The notes beneath the pieces were generated by a model. That model searched no databases and had not been told where the DNA came from. It saw nothing but the letters and a program-made list of their open reading frames with translations. Shown here in pieces: positions 7,752 through 16,345 of a stretch of 32,462 bases of DNA. Position numbers and translations under genes: made by a program. Location of the stretch: NCBI GenBank assembly GCA_029259815.1, contig JAJDEJ010000077.1, forward strand, positions 1-32,462. The letters are read 5' to 3'. The number at the start of each line of letters is the position of its first letter. The first letter of the stretch is position 1. Source of the DNA: Planctomycetaceae bacterium (lineage in GTDB: Bacteria; Planctomycetota; Planctomycetia; Planctomycetales; Planctomycetaceae).

Positions 7752-9644
7752 TCAGCCCACATCCGGAGCTGTGCCCCGTACAGTCAGGAGACCTCGAGCG
7801 AGTTTTACCGCTCCTTGAACGGGTTTGTCGACGATCCCCATGTGCTTTGCGCGGAGACCTTCCCTGGCAATGAGTTCCAACATCCGCTCTCTCAATCTCT
7901 CGGAGTTAATGAGTATACCACCAGAGAGCGCGAGTTCTACTGGATGGCTGTCTGATTGATGTTGAAGCTGTCTATGCACTGCAAGGACCAATGCCGAGAG
8001 TCCACGCGCAGCTTCCTCAATGATACCGCAGGCGACGTTGTCGCCCTCATCCGCAGCGGTGATCACCAAAGGTGCCAGGCTCGCGAGACGCTTTGCATCC
8101 ATGACGTCTGCAGACACGCATTCTCGAAAATCCATGACGGTGGAAACGTTGAACGCCTGTAAAAGATCACTCGTCAGTCGCGTTGCGGGACCTACTCCAT
8201 CATGCGCACAGGCAATGGCATGCAGTGCAGCGTGGGCAATCACATAGCCACTTCCGTCGTCGCCGAACATCTGTCCCCATCCTCCGGCCCGAGCGATCGT
8301 GCCCTGCGGATTTTGGCCAAATGCGATGGACCCGGTTCCCGAGATGATGGCGATTCCGGCTCCGCTGGACGTCCCTGCGGCGAGGACCGGATGGGCATCG
8401 TGGGTCACGAGCATTCGCTCAGCGATACGACGTTGCTCTGCCCAAACTTCGAACCGTTGACGTTCAATGTCCCGCCCGGTTCCCGCGATCGCGAGGCATG
8501 CGGCTGCCACCTGCTTGCGAGAGATCCCCGCATCTGTGAAGGCACGATTCAACGCGAGATCAATGTTCGCCAACGCGGTGTGCCAGCCGACAGCGAGTGG
8601 GTTTGATGGACCCGATTCACCAACTCCGACTGGCGTCTGCGTATCGGAAGCCGTGTCGATGAGCCATGCCAGGGTCTTTGATCCGCCCCCATCAACTCCC
8701 ATCACCATACTGGGTTCATCGACACTGGGTTCTCGCAATTGAATAGTGTTGTCCCCAGTCAAGGCGTCTCGCAAATTGCCGAACGATTGTTCCAACAGTT
8801 GGCGTGCGGCTGTGGGTGACACGCCGCGCTGATGCACGACGACCGAGGTCTTCACATCTCCGTCACACTGTTTCAGCAACGCTTCGGACTGATTTCGCGG
8901 GAGCCCCGTCAAAGCTGTCAGGATCCGCAGGCAGCGATCAGCCAACTTCTTGTTGGTCGTCTGTAGATCAACCATCAGGTTGCCGTAAACTTTTCCCAGT
9001 TTGACCATCGCCCCGGTCGAGAGCATGTTCAGCACAAGCTTCGTGGCGGTGCCGGCTTTGAGACGCGTTGATCCGCTAATGATCTCCGGCCCGAGGATGG
9101 GAGCAAGCGTCAAGTCTGCAACTCGGCTCAAATCCGTCTGATCGTTGCATGTCAGACCGATCGCGGATGCACCGACAACTTTCGCATGTTCGAGCCCGCC
9201 GATGACATACGGCGTACGACCGCTTGTTGCGATGCCGACCAAAACATCACGGTCGGAGAAGTCCACACGTTTGAGGTCCGCGAGGGCGAATTCCGGATGG
9301 TCTTCGGCACCCTCGACAGCTCGCGTCAGGGCAGCGGCACCGCCTGCGATCAGTCCGACCACTTGCCACGGTGGGGAATTGAATGTCGGCGGACACTCAG
9401 CCGCATCCAGAACACCCAGCCGACCAGAAGTTCCGGCTCCGATGTAGATCAATCGCCCGCCGCCCGCCAATCGTTCTGTGATGACATCAATGGCTTGCGC
9501 GATTGACTCGGCAATCTGTCCGACTGCTTTGGCGACACGACTATCTTCCGCATTCATCAGTCGGACGATTTCGAGTGTTGAGAGACAATCGAGTGCTTCC
9601 GAATCCGGATTCTGGCCTTCTGTGGTGAGATGGTCGAGGTTCAT
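7752..9644 (-). CDS. murQ: N-acetylmuramic acid 6-phosphate etherase fused to a BadF-type amino-sugar kinase
   Basis: The protein has 630 residues, about twice the usual MurQ length (~300). Residues 1-300 are a complete SIS-fold MurQ: TEGQNPDS near the start, YIGAGTSGRLGVLDAAECPPTF (68-88), IATSGRTPYV, and GSTRLKAGTATKLVLNMLSTGAMV. Glu83 and Glu114 match the acid/base pair reported for the E. coli enzyme. Residues 313-630 are a BadF/BcrA-type ATPase/kinase, with DGGGSKT (317-323) for phosphate binding and 'ISGTGSIAFG' and 'GGWGQMFGDDGSGY' as in GlcNAc/MurNAc kinases. One polypeptide could therefore phosphorylate MurNAc and cleave its lactyl ether to GlcNAc-6-P and D-lactate in the cytosol. 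The gene diverges from the SSS symporter with an 80-bp shared promoter region. The SD before the ATG is weak. Confidence 0.92.
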   Translation of the reverse strand: MNLDHLTTEGQNPDSEALDCLSTLEIVRLMNAEDSRVAKAVGQIAESIAQAIDVITERLAGGGRLIYIGAGTSGRLGVLDAAECPPTFNSPPWQVVGLIAGGAAALTRAVEGAEDHPEFALADLKRVDFSDRDVLVGIATSGRTPYVIGGLEHAKVVGASAIGLTCNDQTDLSRVADLTLAPILGPEIISGSTRLKAGTATKLVLNMLSTGAMVKLGKVYGNLMVDLQTTNKKLADRCLRILTALTGLPRNQSEALLKQCDGDVKTSVVVHQRGVSPTAARQLLEQSFGNLRDALTGDNTIQLREPSVDEPSMVMGVDGGGSKTLAWLIDTASDTQTPVGVGESGPSNPLAVGWHTALANIDLALNRAFTDAGISRKQVAAACLAIAGTGRDIERQRFEVWAEQRRIAERMLVTHDAHPVLAAGTSSGAGIAIISGTGSIAFGQNPQGTIARAGGWGQMFGDDGSGYVIAHAALHAIACAHDGVGPATRLTSDLLQAFNVSTVMDFRECVSADVMDAKRLASLAPLVITAADEGDNVACGIIEEAARGLSALVLAVHRQLQHQSDSHPVELALSGGILINSERLRERMLELIAREGLRAKHMGIVDKPVQGAVKLARGLLTVRGTAPDVG

Positions 9645-9724
9645 TCATTGCGGCTCAAAACGTAAGGCCGCATAATGGCGACCGAAGCCTTCATCTTGCC
9701 GGTTATACTCACGGCTCACTGCAA

Positions 9725-11185
9725 ATGCACCTGACAATCTCCACTTTTGATCTGATCGTCATTTGTGGATACTTGGCGTGTGTTGTGCTGTTGGGAGTAT
9801 GGACCGGTCGGGGGAACCGCGACCTGTCCGACTATCTTCTCGCCGGTCGAGACTTGCCGTGGTGGGCATTGTTGGGATCGATTGTCGCAACCGAAACGAG
9901 CACTGCGACATTTCTCAGCGTACCAGGTCTGGCTTACGTCGCCGGTGGAGACATGCGTTTCCTGCAACTGGCGATTGGGTACATTGTGGGCCGCGTGCTC
10001 GTGGTTTGGGTGCTCCTGCCATCGTACTTCGCCGGAGAGATGTTCACAGCTTATGAGGTACTCCGCCAACGATTTGGAGTGACGGCTCAACGCTTCACTT
10101 CAGCTTTGTTTCTGATCGCACGCAATGTGGGAGACGGACTGCGACTGTTTCTCACCGCACTGGCGATGGAGGCAGCGACCGGTCTGTCGCTGACGAACTC
10201 CGTGATCGTGATCTCGGTCGTGACGATGCTCTATACATTGTTTGGCGGCATGAAATCAGTCGTCTGGAACGACTGTTTGCAACTCCTGGTTTACTTCATT
10301 GGGGGAGTCGTCACACTCTGTTTGTTGGCGAGCACACTCGATGGCGGCTGGGGCCAACTGCAGGCGTTCGGTATGGGTGAACACAAGTTCCGGGTCTTCG
10401 ATTTCACTTGGAATTTCTCTGATCCGATGACGTTTTGGGCGGGGCTGATCGGGGGGACTTTTCTTTCTCTCGGAACTCACGGCACCGACCAAATGATCGT
10501 CCAGCGATTGCTCTCTGCGCGCTCACAAAGCGAAGCGGGTCGAGCATTGATGCTGAGCGGGGTTGTCGTACTGTTTCAATTCATGTTGTTCCTACTGATT
10601 GGCATTGGCTTGGCAGCATTCTTTGCCGAGCATCCACCGAATGAAGCAATCACCAGAGGTGATGCCGCCTATGCAGAGTATATTGTCAGGCACATGCCGA
10701 CTGGGTTGGCCGGGCTTGTTCTGGCGGCCGTGTTCGCCGCTGCGATGTCGACGTTGTCCAGCTCGCTGAATTCCTCAGCAGCAACATTAGTCAGCGACTT
10801 CAGCGGCCCTTCAAATGGCAGTCCAGAGGTTGCTCGGCGGCGTCTCATGTTCAGCCGCGGGTTCACAATCGTCTTCGGCGTCATTCAAGCCGGTTTGGCC
10901 ATTGTTGCGGCCCGTCTGTCCCCAAGCGTGGTGATGGATGCATTGGCGATTGCAGCTTTTACGGCTGGAGTGATGCTGGGCGTCTTCTGTTTGGGCCTGT
11001 TCACCCGTCGCCCTGGCCAATGGTCTGCTGTGGTTGGCATGCTCACCGGACTGACGGTGCTGAGCATGATCAAGTTTCAAACCACGATTGCCTGGCCCTG
11101 GTATCCCCTGATTGGCAGCCTCACCACGTTCTTTGCCGGCTGGGGATTGAGTTGGTTAATACCTGTTGACGAGAAGGAGTCCTAA
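9725..11185 (+). CDS. SSS-family sodium:solute symporter
   Basis: The 486-residue protein is almost entirely hydrophobic, with about 13 predicted membrane helices. It shows SSS signatures: 'GVWTGRGNRDLSDYLLAGRDLPWWALLGSIVATETSTATFLSVPGLAY' near the N-terminus, GGMKSVVWND in the fifth-helix region, and the late 'VLAAVFAAAMSTLSSSLNSSAATLVSDF' block that lines the sodium site. Length is normal for sugar- or sialate-type SSS members. It faces the MurQ-kinase fusion across 80 bp, so a MurNAc, anhydro-MurNAc, GlcNAc or muropeptide substrate is a reasonable inference, but the substrate cannot be read from the sequence. TATACT lies about 20 nt before the ATG, but no good -35 accompanies it. No strong SD is seen. 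Confidence 0.9.
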   Translation: MHLTISTFDLIVICGYLACVVLLGVWTGRGNRDLSDYLLAGRDLPWWALLGSIVATETSTATFLSVPGLAYVAGGDMRFLQLAIGYIVGRVLVVWVLLPSYFAGEMFTAYEVLRQRFGVTAQRFTSALFLIARNVGDGLRLFLTALAMEAATGLSLTNSVIVISVVTMLYTLFGGMKSVVWNDCLQLLVYFIGGVVTLCLLASTLDGGWGQLQAFGMGEHKFRVFDFTWNFSDPMTFWAGLIGGTFLSLGTHGTDQMIVQRLLSARSQSEAGRALMLSGVVVLFQFMLFLLIGIGLAAFFAEHPPNEAITRGDAAYAEYIVRHMPTGLAGLVLAAVFAAAMSTLSSSLNSSAATLVSDFSGPSNGSPEVARRRLMFSRGFTIVFGVIQAGLAIVAARLSPSVVMDALAIAAFTAGVMLGVFCLGLFTRRPGQWSAVVGMLTGLTVLSMIKFQTTIAWPWYPLIGSLTTFFAGWGLSWLIPVDEKES

Positions 11186-11371
11186 TGATCTCGTGCATCC
11201 AACGGCTCCTCGACTGCCCTTGACGCTCTTGTCGTGTGGGGCGATGTTGACGTTTCACACATGGCATCTCTTGGTACCCAAGTCGGGCCGCTGAAGAACT
11301 GATGTCGTCAGCAGGACACATCGCCTTTCTTGATCTCACGACAAGACGACTTTCGACAGGACATCTAGCGG

Positions 11372-11944
11372 ATGGAAAACCACCTGACAATCGATCAACT
11401 GCACGCTGGCCTCAGTCGAGTTCGACAGTCTCCGGTGGATCGGGGAAAACTCAAAGCAATCGTCATTCGTCCCACCACAAACGAGCGTGTAAGTCTCTCC
11501 GAATGCGAGGTCAGTCCGGATCTTGGCGTTCATGGGGATAACTGGGCGAACGGTTGCTGGAAGTCATTGCCTGATGGGTCGCCTCATCCAGACGTGCAAA
11601 TTGCCATTATGAATACTCGCACGATTGCACTACTTGCGAAGACAGAAAGTCGCTGGCCTCTGGCCGGAGATAATCTGTACATCGACCTCGATCTCAGTAC
11701 CGAAAACCTGATAGCCGGACAACGGCTTTCCATTGGTTCTGCAGTTCTTGAGATTACCGACGTACTGCATTCCGGATGCGAAAAGTTTGGGCAAAGGTAC
11801 GGTTCAGATGCCGTAGAATTTGTGAACTCCAACATCGGCAGAACACTGCGACTGAGAGGAATTTACGCAAAAGTCGTCACTGCCGGAGTGATCCGCATCG
11901 ACGATATCGTTTCCAAACTCGGATCTAACGGATGTCGTCGATGA
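11372..11944 (+). CDS. MOSC-domain protein
   Basis: The 190-residue protein carries a stand-alone MOSC (MoCo sulfurase C-terminal-like) domain. Around residue 50 comes 'GVHGDNWANGCW', then 'VQIAIMNTRTIALLA', 'PLAGDNLYIDLDLSTENLIAGQRLSIGSAVLEITDVLHSGCEKFGQRYG' and the closing 'RLRGIYAKVVTAGVIRIDD'. The Cys in HSGCEKF is the conserved family Cys thought to carry sulfur. MOSC-only proteins are cytosolic and implicated in sulfur delivery or reductive detoxification; the partner here is unknown. AGGA lies about 10 nt before the ATG. Its last 82 bp overlap the antisense 3' end of the phosphatase-like gene, which is more likely due to truncation of that gene than a meaningful overlap. Confidence 0.82.
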   Translation: MENHLTIDQLHAGLSRVRQSPVDRGKLKAIVIRPTTNERVSLSECEVSPDLGVHGDNWANGCWKSLPDGSPHPDVQIAIMNTRTIALLAKTESRWPLAGDNLYIDLDLSTENLIAGQRLSIGSAVLEITDVLHSGCEKFGQRYGSDAVEFVNSNIGRTLRLRGIYAKVVTAGVIRIDDIVSKLGSNGCRR

Positions 11945-14778
11945 GCGACGGTACTCCGGACAGCTACACCCTCGTCGAGGAATTGAACGAGGAATAGATC
12001 GACCAGATTGGTGAACGTCCATGTAGACGCGTTGGTGCCCGTCCACACTGCGTGATTGCGGAGGTTGTTGAGGTGGCCGTAGCCCATGGGAGACTCCCGC
12101 CAGGCGTCGGTCGTACTGAACCCTTCGTCACGGTCATCAATGACGAGTGCCGGTGGAGAAGGTAGACCGGCAGCGATGTTGAATTGGTAGTCCTCCACTT
12201 CACCATGGGGGACGAGACCGAAGTAAGAGTACCCGGCTGTCTCGGTGATGCGGAAGCGGGCGTACGCCATGCCGATGACGGCTCCTCCGGGCACAGCGAT
12301 GTTCAGATTATTGATGCCATCACTGAGGGCTTCGTCCGCGAAGACGTGTTCGCCAACATCATCCCAGTCGCCGTCCCGATTGAAGTCGACCCAGCCGTTG
12401 AGGAACGCTGCTCCGGGCACAGTCGCTGTCACGGTGACGGGCACACTGGTGCCGGTCTCCAGATCGCCGATGCTGATGCCATTCTCGTCGGCTCCATCGC
12501 CAGTCGCATCGACTGAGGGTTGGCCGTCGGCTTCCCCATCGGGAGCCGTACCGAGGTATGTGGTGTTGCCAGTGATGACATGTCTCGCTCCGTCGTTGGC
12601 GAGCGTGGTCGGGAACGTGGCCGAGTCAGGCACGTCGCCGAAGTCCAGCGCCGTGTCGGCCAGTATTGTGCCAAAGTTGATTGACAGCGGGACTGTGTCG
12701 TTGAAGTTGACGTTACCATCTCCATCTCCATCGCCATCACCGTAGACCAGACCGCCCGTGACCCCGAAGTTGATTGACAGTGGAACCGTGTCGTTGAAGT
12801 TGACACTGCCATCCCCATCAAGATCGCCACCCAGCTTGTAGAACTCGAATGCGTGGCTCTGAGCCAGATGTTGAGTCGTTGCAGTTGCTGGCAACTCGGC
12901 CGTATAGCGACCATTTGGCAATGTGACTGCAGACAGGTCCCATGTAACCGTTGTAGTGCCATTGTTCACAAGCGCCGCTGCACTCAAGTCGATGCTCTGT
13001 CCAGTCGTGTGATTGAACAGGTTTAACGAGTCGGCGGCAGTGACTGTGGCGGCCTTGTCGAAGTCCACATTCAACGTCGCGATGCCAGAGCGATTGACAC
13101 TCCCGCCACTGTTGATCGCCATGTTCATCGGCGTGAGGCCTGGGGCCTCCAGCACGACGACGTCGTCGTAGACACGTCTCCCCCAGCCGGTGATGTTTCC
13201 GGCGGTGTCCATGAGGGGGAAGTTGTAGACGGGTTCCAGTTCGGCCTTCCAGATGCCGTCGGTGTCGAGGAAGACGTCGACTTCCATGTGGCCGTAGTGT
13301 TTGCCGCCGCTGACGAGTTGGTTCCCGTTCCAGACTTCCGGAGCATCGAGATGGGCGAGGTACTGCTGGAAAGGATTCGTGCTGGGCAGGCCAGTCGATC
13401 CATCTGGACCCGAACTGGGACCGCGCAGGTCGTCTCCACCGATGCCAATGTCGAAGAAATGGATGCCATCGACGAGGGAGTGCTGGTACTGTTCGTCGTG
13501 TCCGGAGAAGACGGCATCGACACCGTATTGGGCAAACAGGGGGGTCAGCACGCGGACGGGCACGCCGGACTGCGTGTCGAACCCGGCACCATTGCCCCCA
13601 TTTCCGGCGGGAAAGCCGTGCGGACCGACCGAGTAAGGCGCGTGGTGAAACTGCACGAAGGTGAACTGGCTCTTCGCCTGAGCGTCAGCCAGTTGAGCTT
13701 CCAGCCACTGGTACTGGGTCGAGCCGGGATTGAAATCCGGAAAACCGGGGACCGCGCCGAGGAAGAAGTTGGTGTCCTGACTCGAACCGGCTGGCAGGCC
13801 ATTGGTGATATCCAGTGAGATGTAGGTGATCGGGCCGTAGTCCGTCCGGAAATACCGATCTTCAAACGAGGAAACTCCCGAGCCATTGTCGGGGGTATCG
13901 AAGTAGGTCCGGAACTTGTCTCGTGAGCGGATGGCAGCGGCGTCCGAGTAGCCTCCGAATCCGCCGGGGCCGCCATAGTTTTCATGGTTTCCCGGAGCCG
14001 CGAAGATGGGCGTCGAGCTGGCAAGATCATTGAGGTTCCCCGCATTGTGCCGCCAGAATTCGTCCCAATCGCGTTGCTCACCCCCTGCCTGAACGATGTC
14101 GCCTGCAATTCCGACAAAGTCGGGATTTCGCGACTCAATCAGATTGAGGTTTTGCAGGTATCCCTCGGTTTGGTCGACGACGTAGCTGGTGACACCGGCT
14201 GGTCGACCGGTCGAACCGGGCGGCACTGTCGAGGGCACAGCCCAACTCGTTGTCCATCCCGTGGATTCCGGCTCGGTCTCCGAGTCGCCATACACGATGA
14301 AGCGTACGGAAGAGTTATCCGTTGGCGAGGTCTCGAAGTGGCTGTTGAACGTGCCGCCACTCTGGGCGACCGAGTAGTCATACGTCGTGCCTGCCGTCAG
14401 GCCGGTCACTCTCAGGCTGTGCTTGTAGGGGGCACCAGGATCGATGCCTCCGGGCAAGGACGGCACTTCGTTCGCATGATACGCCAACTCAGAAGCGAGC
14501 ACGGGTGTGGACGGGCCACTAAAGACCTGTGCTCCCCCCTGAACACTCACGGTGAGCGTTTCGGGCGTGCTACTCTGTGTGAACCACGTAATGGTCATCG
14601 CATCCGGTGCTGGATTCTGCACGTAAGGATTCACCGCCGCCAACAGCACGCGGATCTCCAGCAACTCGACCTGCTGTGGAACTCCTGCGGACGATCGACG
14701 TATACGTCGACACTGATGAATTCGCCTCGTATTCTCAGACCGGAGACGAAAGACTTTCAACCACTTGCTGACAGACAT
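11863..14778 (-). CDS. Secreted purple-acid-phosphatase-like metallophosphoesterase with dockerin-like and GEVED modules, 3' end truncated
   Basis: The 971-residue protein starts with a basic stretch and 'VELLEIRVLLA', an LEPR-XLL-like planctomycete export motif (about 37-47). A fibronectin-like PAP N-domain follows (about 48-155). The metallophosphatase domain (about 158-480) has GDSE (164), AGDI (225), GNHE (263), HHAP (378) and GHDEQ (426), so its metal ligands look complete. Two tandem GDGSVNFNDTVPLSINFG-type dockerin-like Ca2+ repeats (about 685-735) precede a GEVED domain (DFGDVPDS... to HGEVEDYQF). The tail begins a golvesin-like domain ('VIDDRDEGFSTTDAW...WTFTNL') that breaks off. The last ~46 residues look foreign and run into the MOSC gene. 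It likely acts on phosphoesters outside the cytoplasm. Confidence 0.8.
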   Translation of the reverse strand: MSVSKWLKVFRLRSENTRRIHQCRRIRRSSAGVPQQVELLEIRVLLAAVNPYVQNPAPDAMTITWFTQSSTPETLTVSVQGGAQVFSGPSTPVLASELAYHANEVPSLPGGIDPGAPYKHSLRVTGLTAGTTYDYSVAQSGGTFNSHFETSPTDNSSVRFIVYGDSETEPESTGWTTSWAVPSTVPPGSTGRPAGVTSYVVDQTEGYLQNLNLIESRNPDFVGIAGDIVQAGGEQRDWDEFWRHNAGNLNDLASSTPIFAAPGNHENYGGPGGFGGYSDAAAIRSRDKFRTYFDTPDNGSGVSSFEDRYFRTDYGPITYISLDITNGLPAGSSQDTNFFLGAVPGFPDFNPGSTQYQWLEAQLADAQAKSQFTFVQFHHAPYSVGPHGFPAGNGGNGAGFDTQSGVPVRVLTPLFAQYGVDAVFSGHDEQYQHSLVDGIHFFDIGIGGDDLRGPSSGPDGSTGLPSTNPFQQYLAHLDAPEVWNGNQLVSGGKHYGHMEVDVFLDTDGIWKAELEPVYNFPLMDTAGNITGWGRRVYDDVVVLEAPGLTPMNMAINSGGSVNRSGIATLNVDFDKAATVTAADSLNLFNHTTGQSIDLSAAALVNNGTTTVTWDLSAVTLPNGRYTAELPATATTQHLAQSHAFEFYKLGGDLDGDGSVNFNDTVPLSINFGVTGGLVYGDGDGDGDGNVNFNDTVPLSINFGTILADTALDFGDVPDSATFPTTLANDGARHVITGNTTYLGTAPDGEADGQPSVDATGDGADENGISIGDLETGTSVPVTVTATVPGAAFLNGWVDFNRDGDWDDVGEHVFADEALSDGINNLNIAVPGGAVIGMAYARFRITETAGYSYFGLVPHGEVEDYQFNIAAGLPSPPALVIDDRDEGFSTTDAWRESPMGYGHLNNLRNHAVWTGTNASTWTFTNLVDLFLVQFLDEGVAVRSTVAHRRHPLDPSLETISSMRITPAVTTFA

Positions 14779-15041
14779 CGAAATTGGTTCTCATAAAACT
14801 GAATCAGGATGCAAGCCATCACTGGCTCCGCGTGTCGAATGGACACCATCGTTTGGCCACAAGTATGTGAAAAGCGATCAGTCTGGTAAAGAATGTCGAT
14901 GCCAAGCATGGTAGAGTTTGGGTGGGTCGGATGTCGAATCATGGGCAGATATCATGGGGATCGAGCGGGAGGAGGTCGGAATGGGAGACGTCGGTCGTAT
15001 TGAAGACAAGTTTTGATCATACCGCATAGGGATGGGGTGCT

Positions 15042-16241
15042 ATGAAGGTTCTCTCCGGGCTGGTTCTGTCAGTTGGCCTGTTCACGGTCTCGTTTGGTCA
15101 CGACGTGCTGATTGTTGAGGCCGGTGGAGAGGTCCCGTTGGCGTCACCAGAAGAAGTCGGAATGCACCCGACACGTCTGGCAGTGATCGACGAAGTTGTC
15201 AATGAGGGCCTGCGGCAGGGCAAGATGCCGGGTTGCGTCGTGCTTGTTGGACATCAGGGGCATGTCGTCTATCACAAAGCCTTTGGCCATCGGCAACTGG
15301 TGCCGGAGAAACAGCCAATGGAACTGGACACCTTGTTTGACATGGCGTCACTGACAAAGCCCATTGCAACAGCGACTTCCGTGATGACTTTGGTGGAGCG
15401 CGGACAGGTCGACGTCGACGCACCGGTTGCCAAATACATCCCTGAGTTTGGCGCGAACGGTAAGGACGAGATTACCGTTCTGCAATTGTTGACTCACAAC
15501 GGTGGCCTGATTCCCGATAATGAACTTGAGGACTATGCCAATGGGCCGAAGGAAGCCTTCCAGAAAATTTATGCACTTGGCACACACGTCGATCCGGGCA
15601 CGGAGTTTGTCTATACCGACGTTGGATTCATCGTCCTCGCTGAGCTGGTCCATCGCATCACCGGAAAGAACATTCATGAGTATTCACAGGTAGCGATTTT
15701 TCAACCGCTCGGGATGACAGAGACAGGTTATCTGCCGGCCGAGTCACTTCGTGCACGGGCGGCCATTACGCAGGAACGTGATGGTCAGCCGATGAGGGGA
15801 GAGGTCCACGATCCGCGCGCCTGGGCAATGGGAGGCATCTCAGGACATGCCGGCTTATTCTCAACAGCCGGAGATCTGGCAAAGTACGCTCAGATGATGA
15901 TCAACGGCGGCACTTGGGGAGGGACACGCGTGCTCAAGCCGGAAACCGTACAACTGATGAGGTCCCCGGTGCAGGTGTCCAAGGGGCTTCGGACCCTGGG
16001 CTGGGATATGCGATCGCCCTATTCATCGAACCGTGGTGACTTCTTCAGCAAAGCTGCCTTCGGCCATGGCGGTTTTACCGGAACCACCCTGTGGATGGAC
16101 CCTGAGTTAGATTTGTTCGTCATCTTTCTCAGTAACCGTGTGCATCCGGACGGGAAGGGTTTGGTCAACCCACTCGCAGGTCGCATCGGAACAATCGCCG
16201 CCGGTGCAATCGATCTGGAATTGCCCAAGACGAGCGAATGA
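15042..16241 (+). CDS. Exported class C beta-lactamase-fold serine hydrolase (YfeW/PBP4b- or esterase-like)
   Basis: The 399-residue protein begins with a Sec-type signal (KVLSGLVLSVGLFTVSFG). It has the serine beta-lactamase/DD-peptidase triad of motifs: S103-L-T-K106 (ASLTKP), Y191-T-D (in place of the usual YxN) and H342-G-G replacing KTG. THNGGL and GGISGHAGLFSTAGDLAKYAQMMINGG are typical of this family. The active site would face the periplasm. Close relatives include DD-carboxypeptidases, D-aminopeptidases and esterases. In E. coli a member of this fold (yfeW) lies in the murQ-murP-yfeW cluster, so nearby murQ makes a muropeptide role attractive, though unproven. Its stop lies ~100 bp upstream of the M19 dipeptidase start, suggesting cotranscription. 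Confidence 0.87.
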   Translation: MKVLSGLVLSVGLFTVSFGHDVLIVEAGGEVPLASPEEVGMHPTRLAVIDEVVNEGLRQGKMPGCVVLVGHQGHVVYHKAFGHRQLVPEKQPMELDTLFDMASLTKPIATATSVMTLVERGQVDVDAPVAKYIPEFGANGKDEITVLQLLTHNGGLIPDNELEDYANGPKEAFQKIYALGTHVDPGTEFVYTDVGFIVLAELVHRITGKNIHEYSQVAIFQPLGMTETGYLPAESLRARAAITQERDGQPMRGEVHDPRAWAMGGISGHAGLFSTAGDLAKYAQMMINGGTWGGTRVLKPETVQLMRSPVQVSKGLRTLGWDMRSPYSSNRGDFFSKAAFGHGGFTGTTLWMDPELDLFVIFLSNRVHPDGKGLVNPLAGRIGTIAAGAIDLELPKTSE

Positions 16242-16345
16242 GACACCGTTGCGAATGCACCAATCTCACGATCGCTCAAGTCCATCAAAGACCGTCAGTG
16301 ATGGCACACTTGTTCAGACCCCCCGTCTCAGTTGAGGACACAGGC

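Noticed and set aside
12717-12830. Short CCATCT-type tandem repeats and a longer direct repeat
   Set aside because: They encode the two Ca2+-binding dockerin-like repeats (DGDGDGxVNFND) and are explained by protein repetition, not by a DNA element.
13984-14796. 270-residue plus-strand frame opposite the phosphatase-like gene
   Set aside because: No family features, and the minus strand has complete metallophosphatase motifs in the same place.
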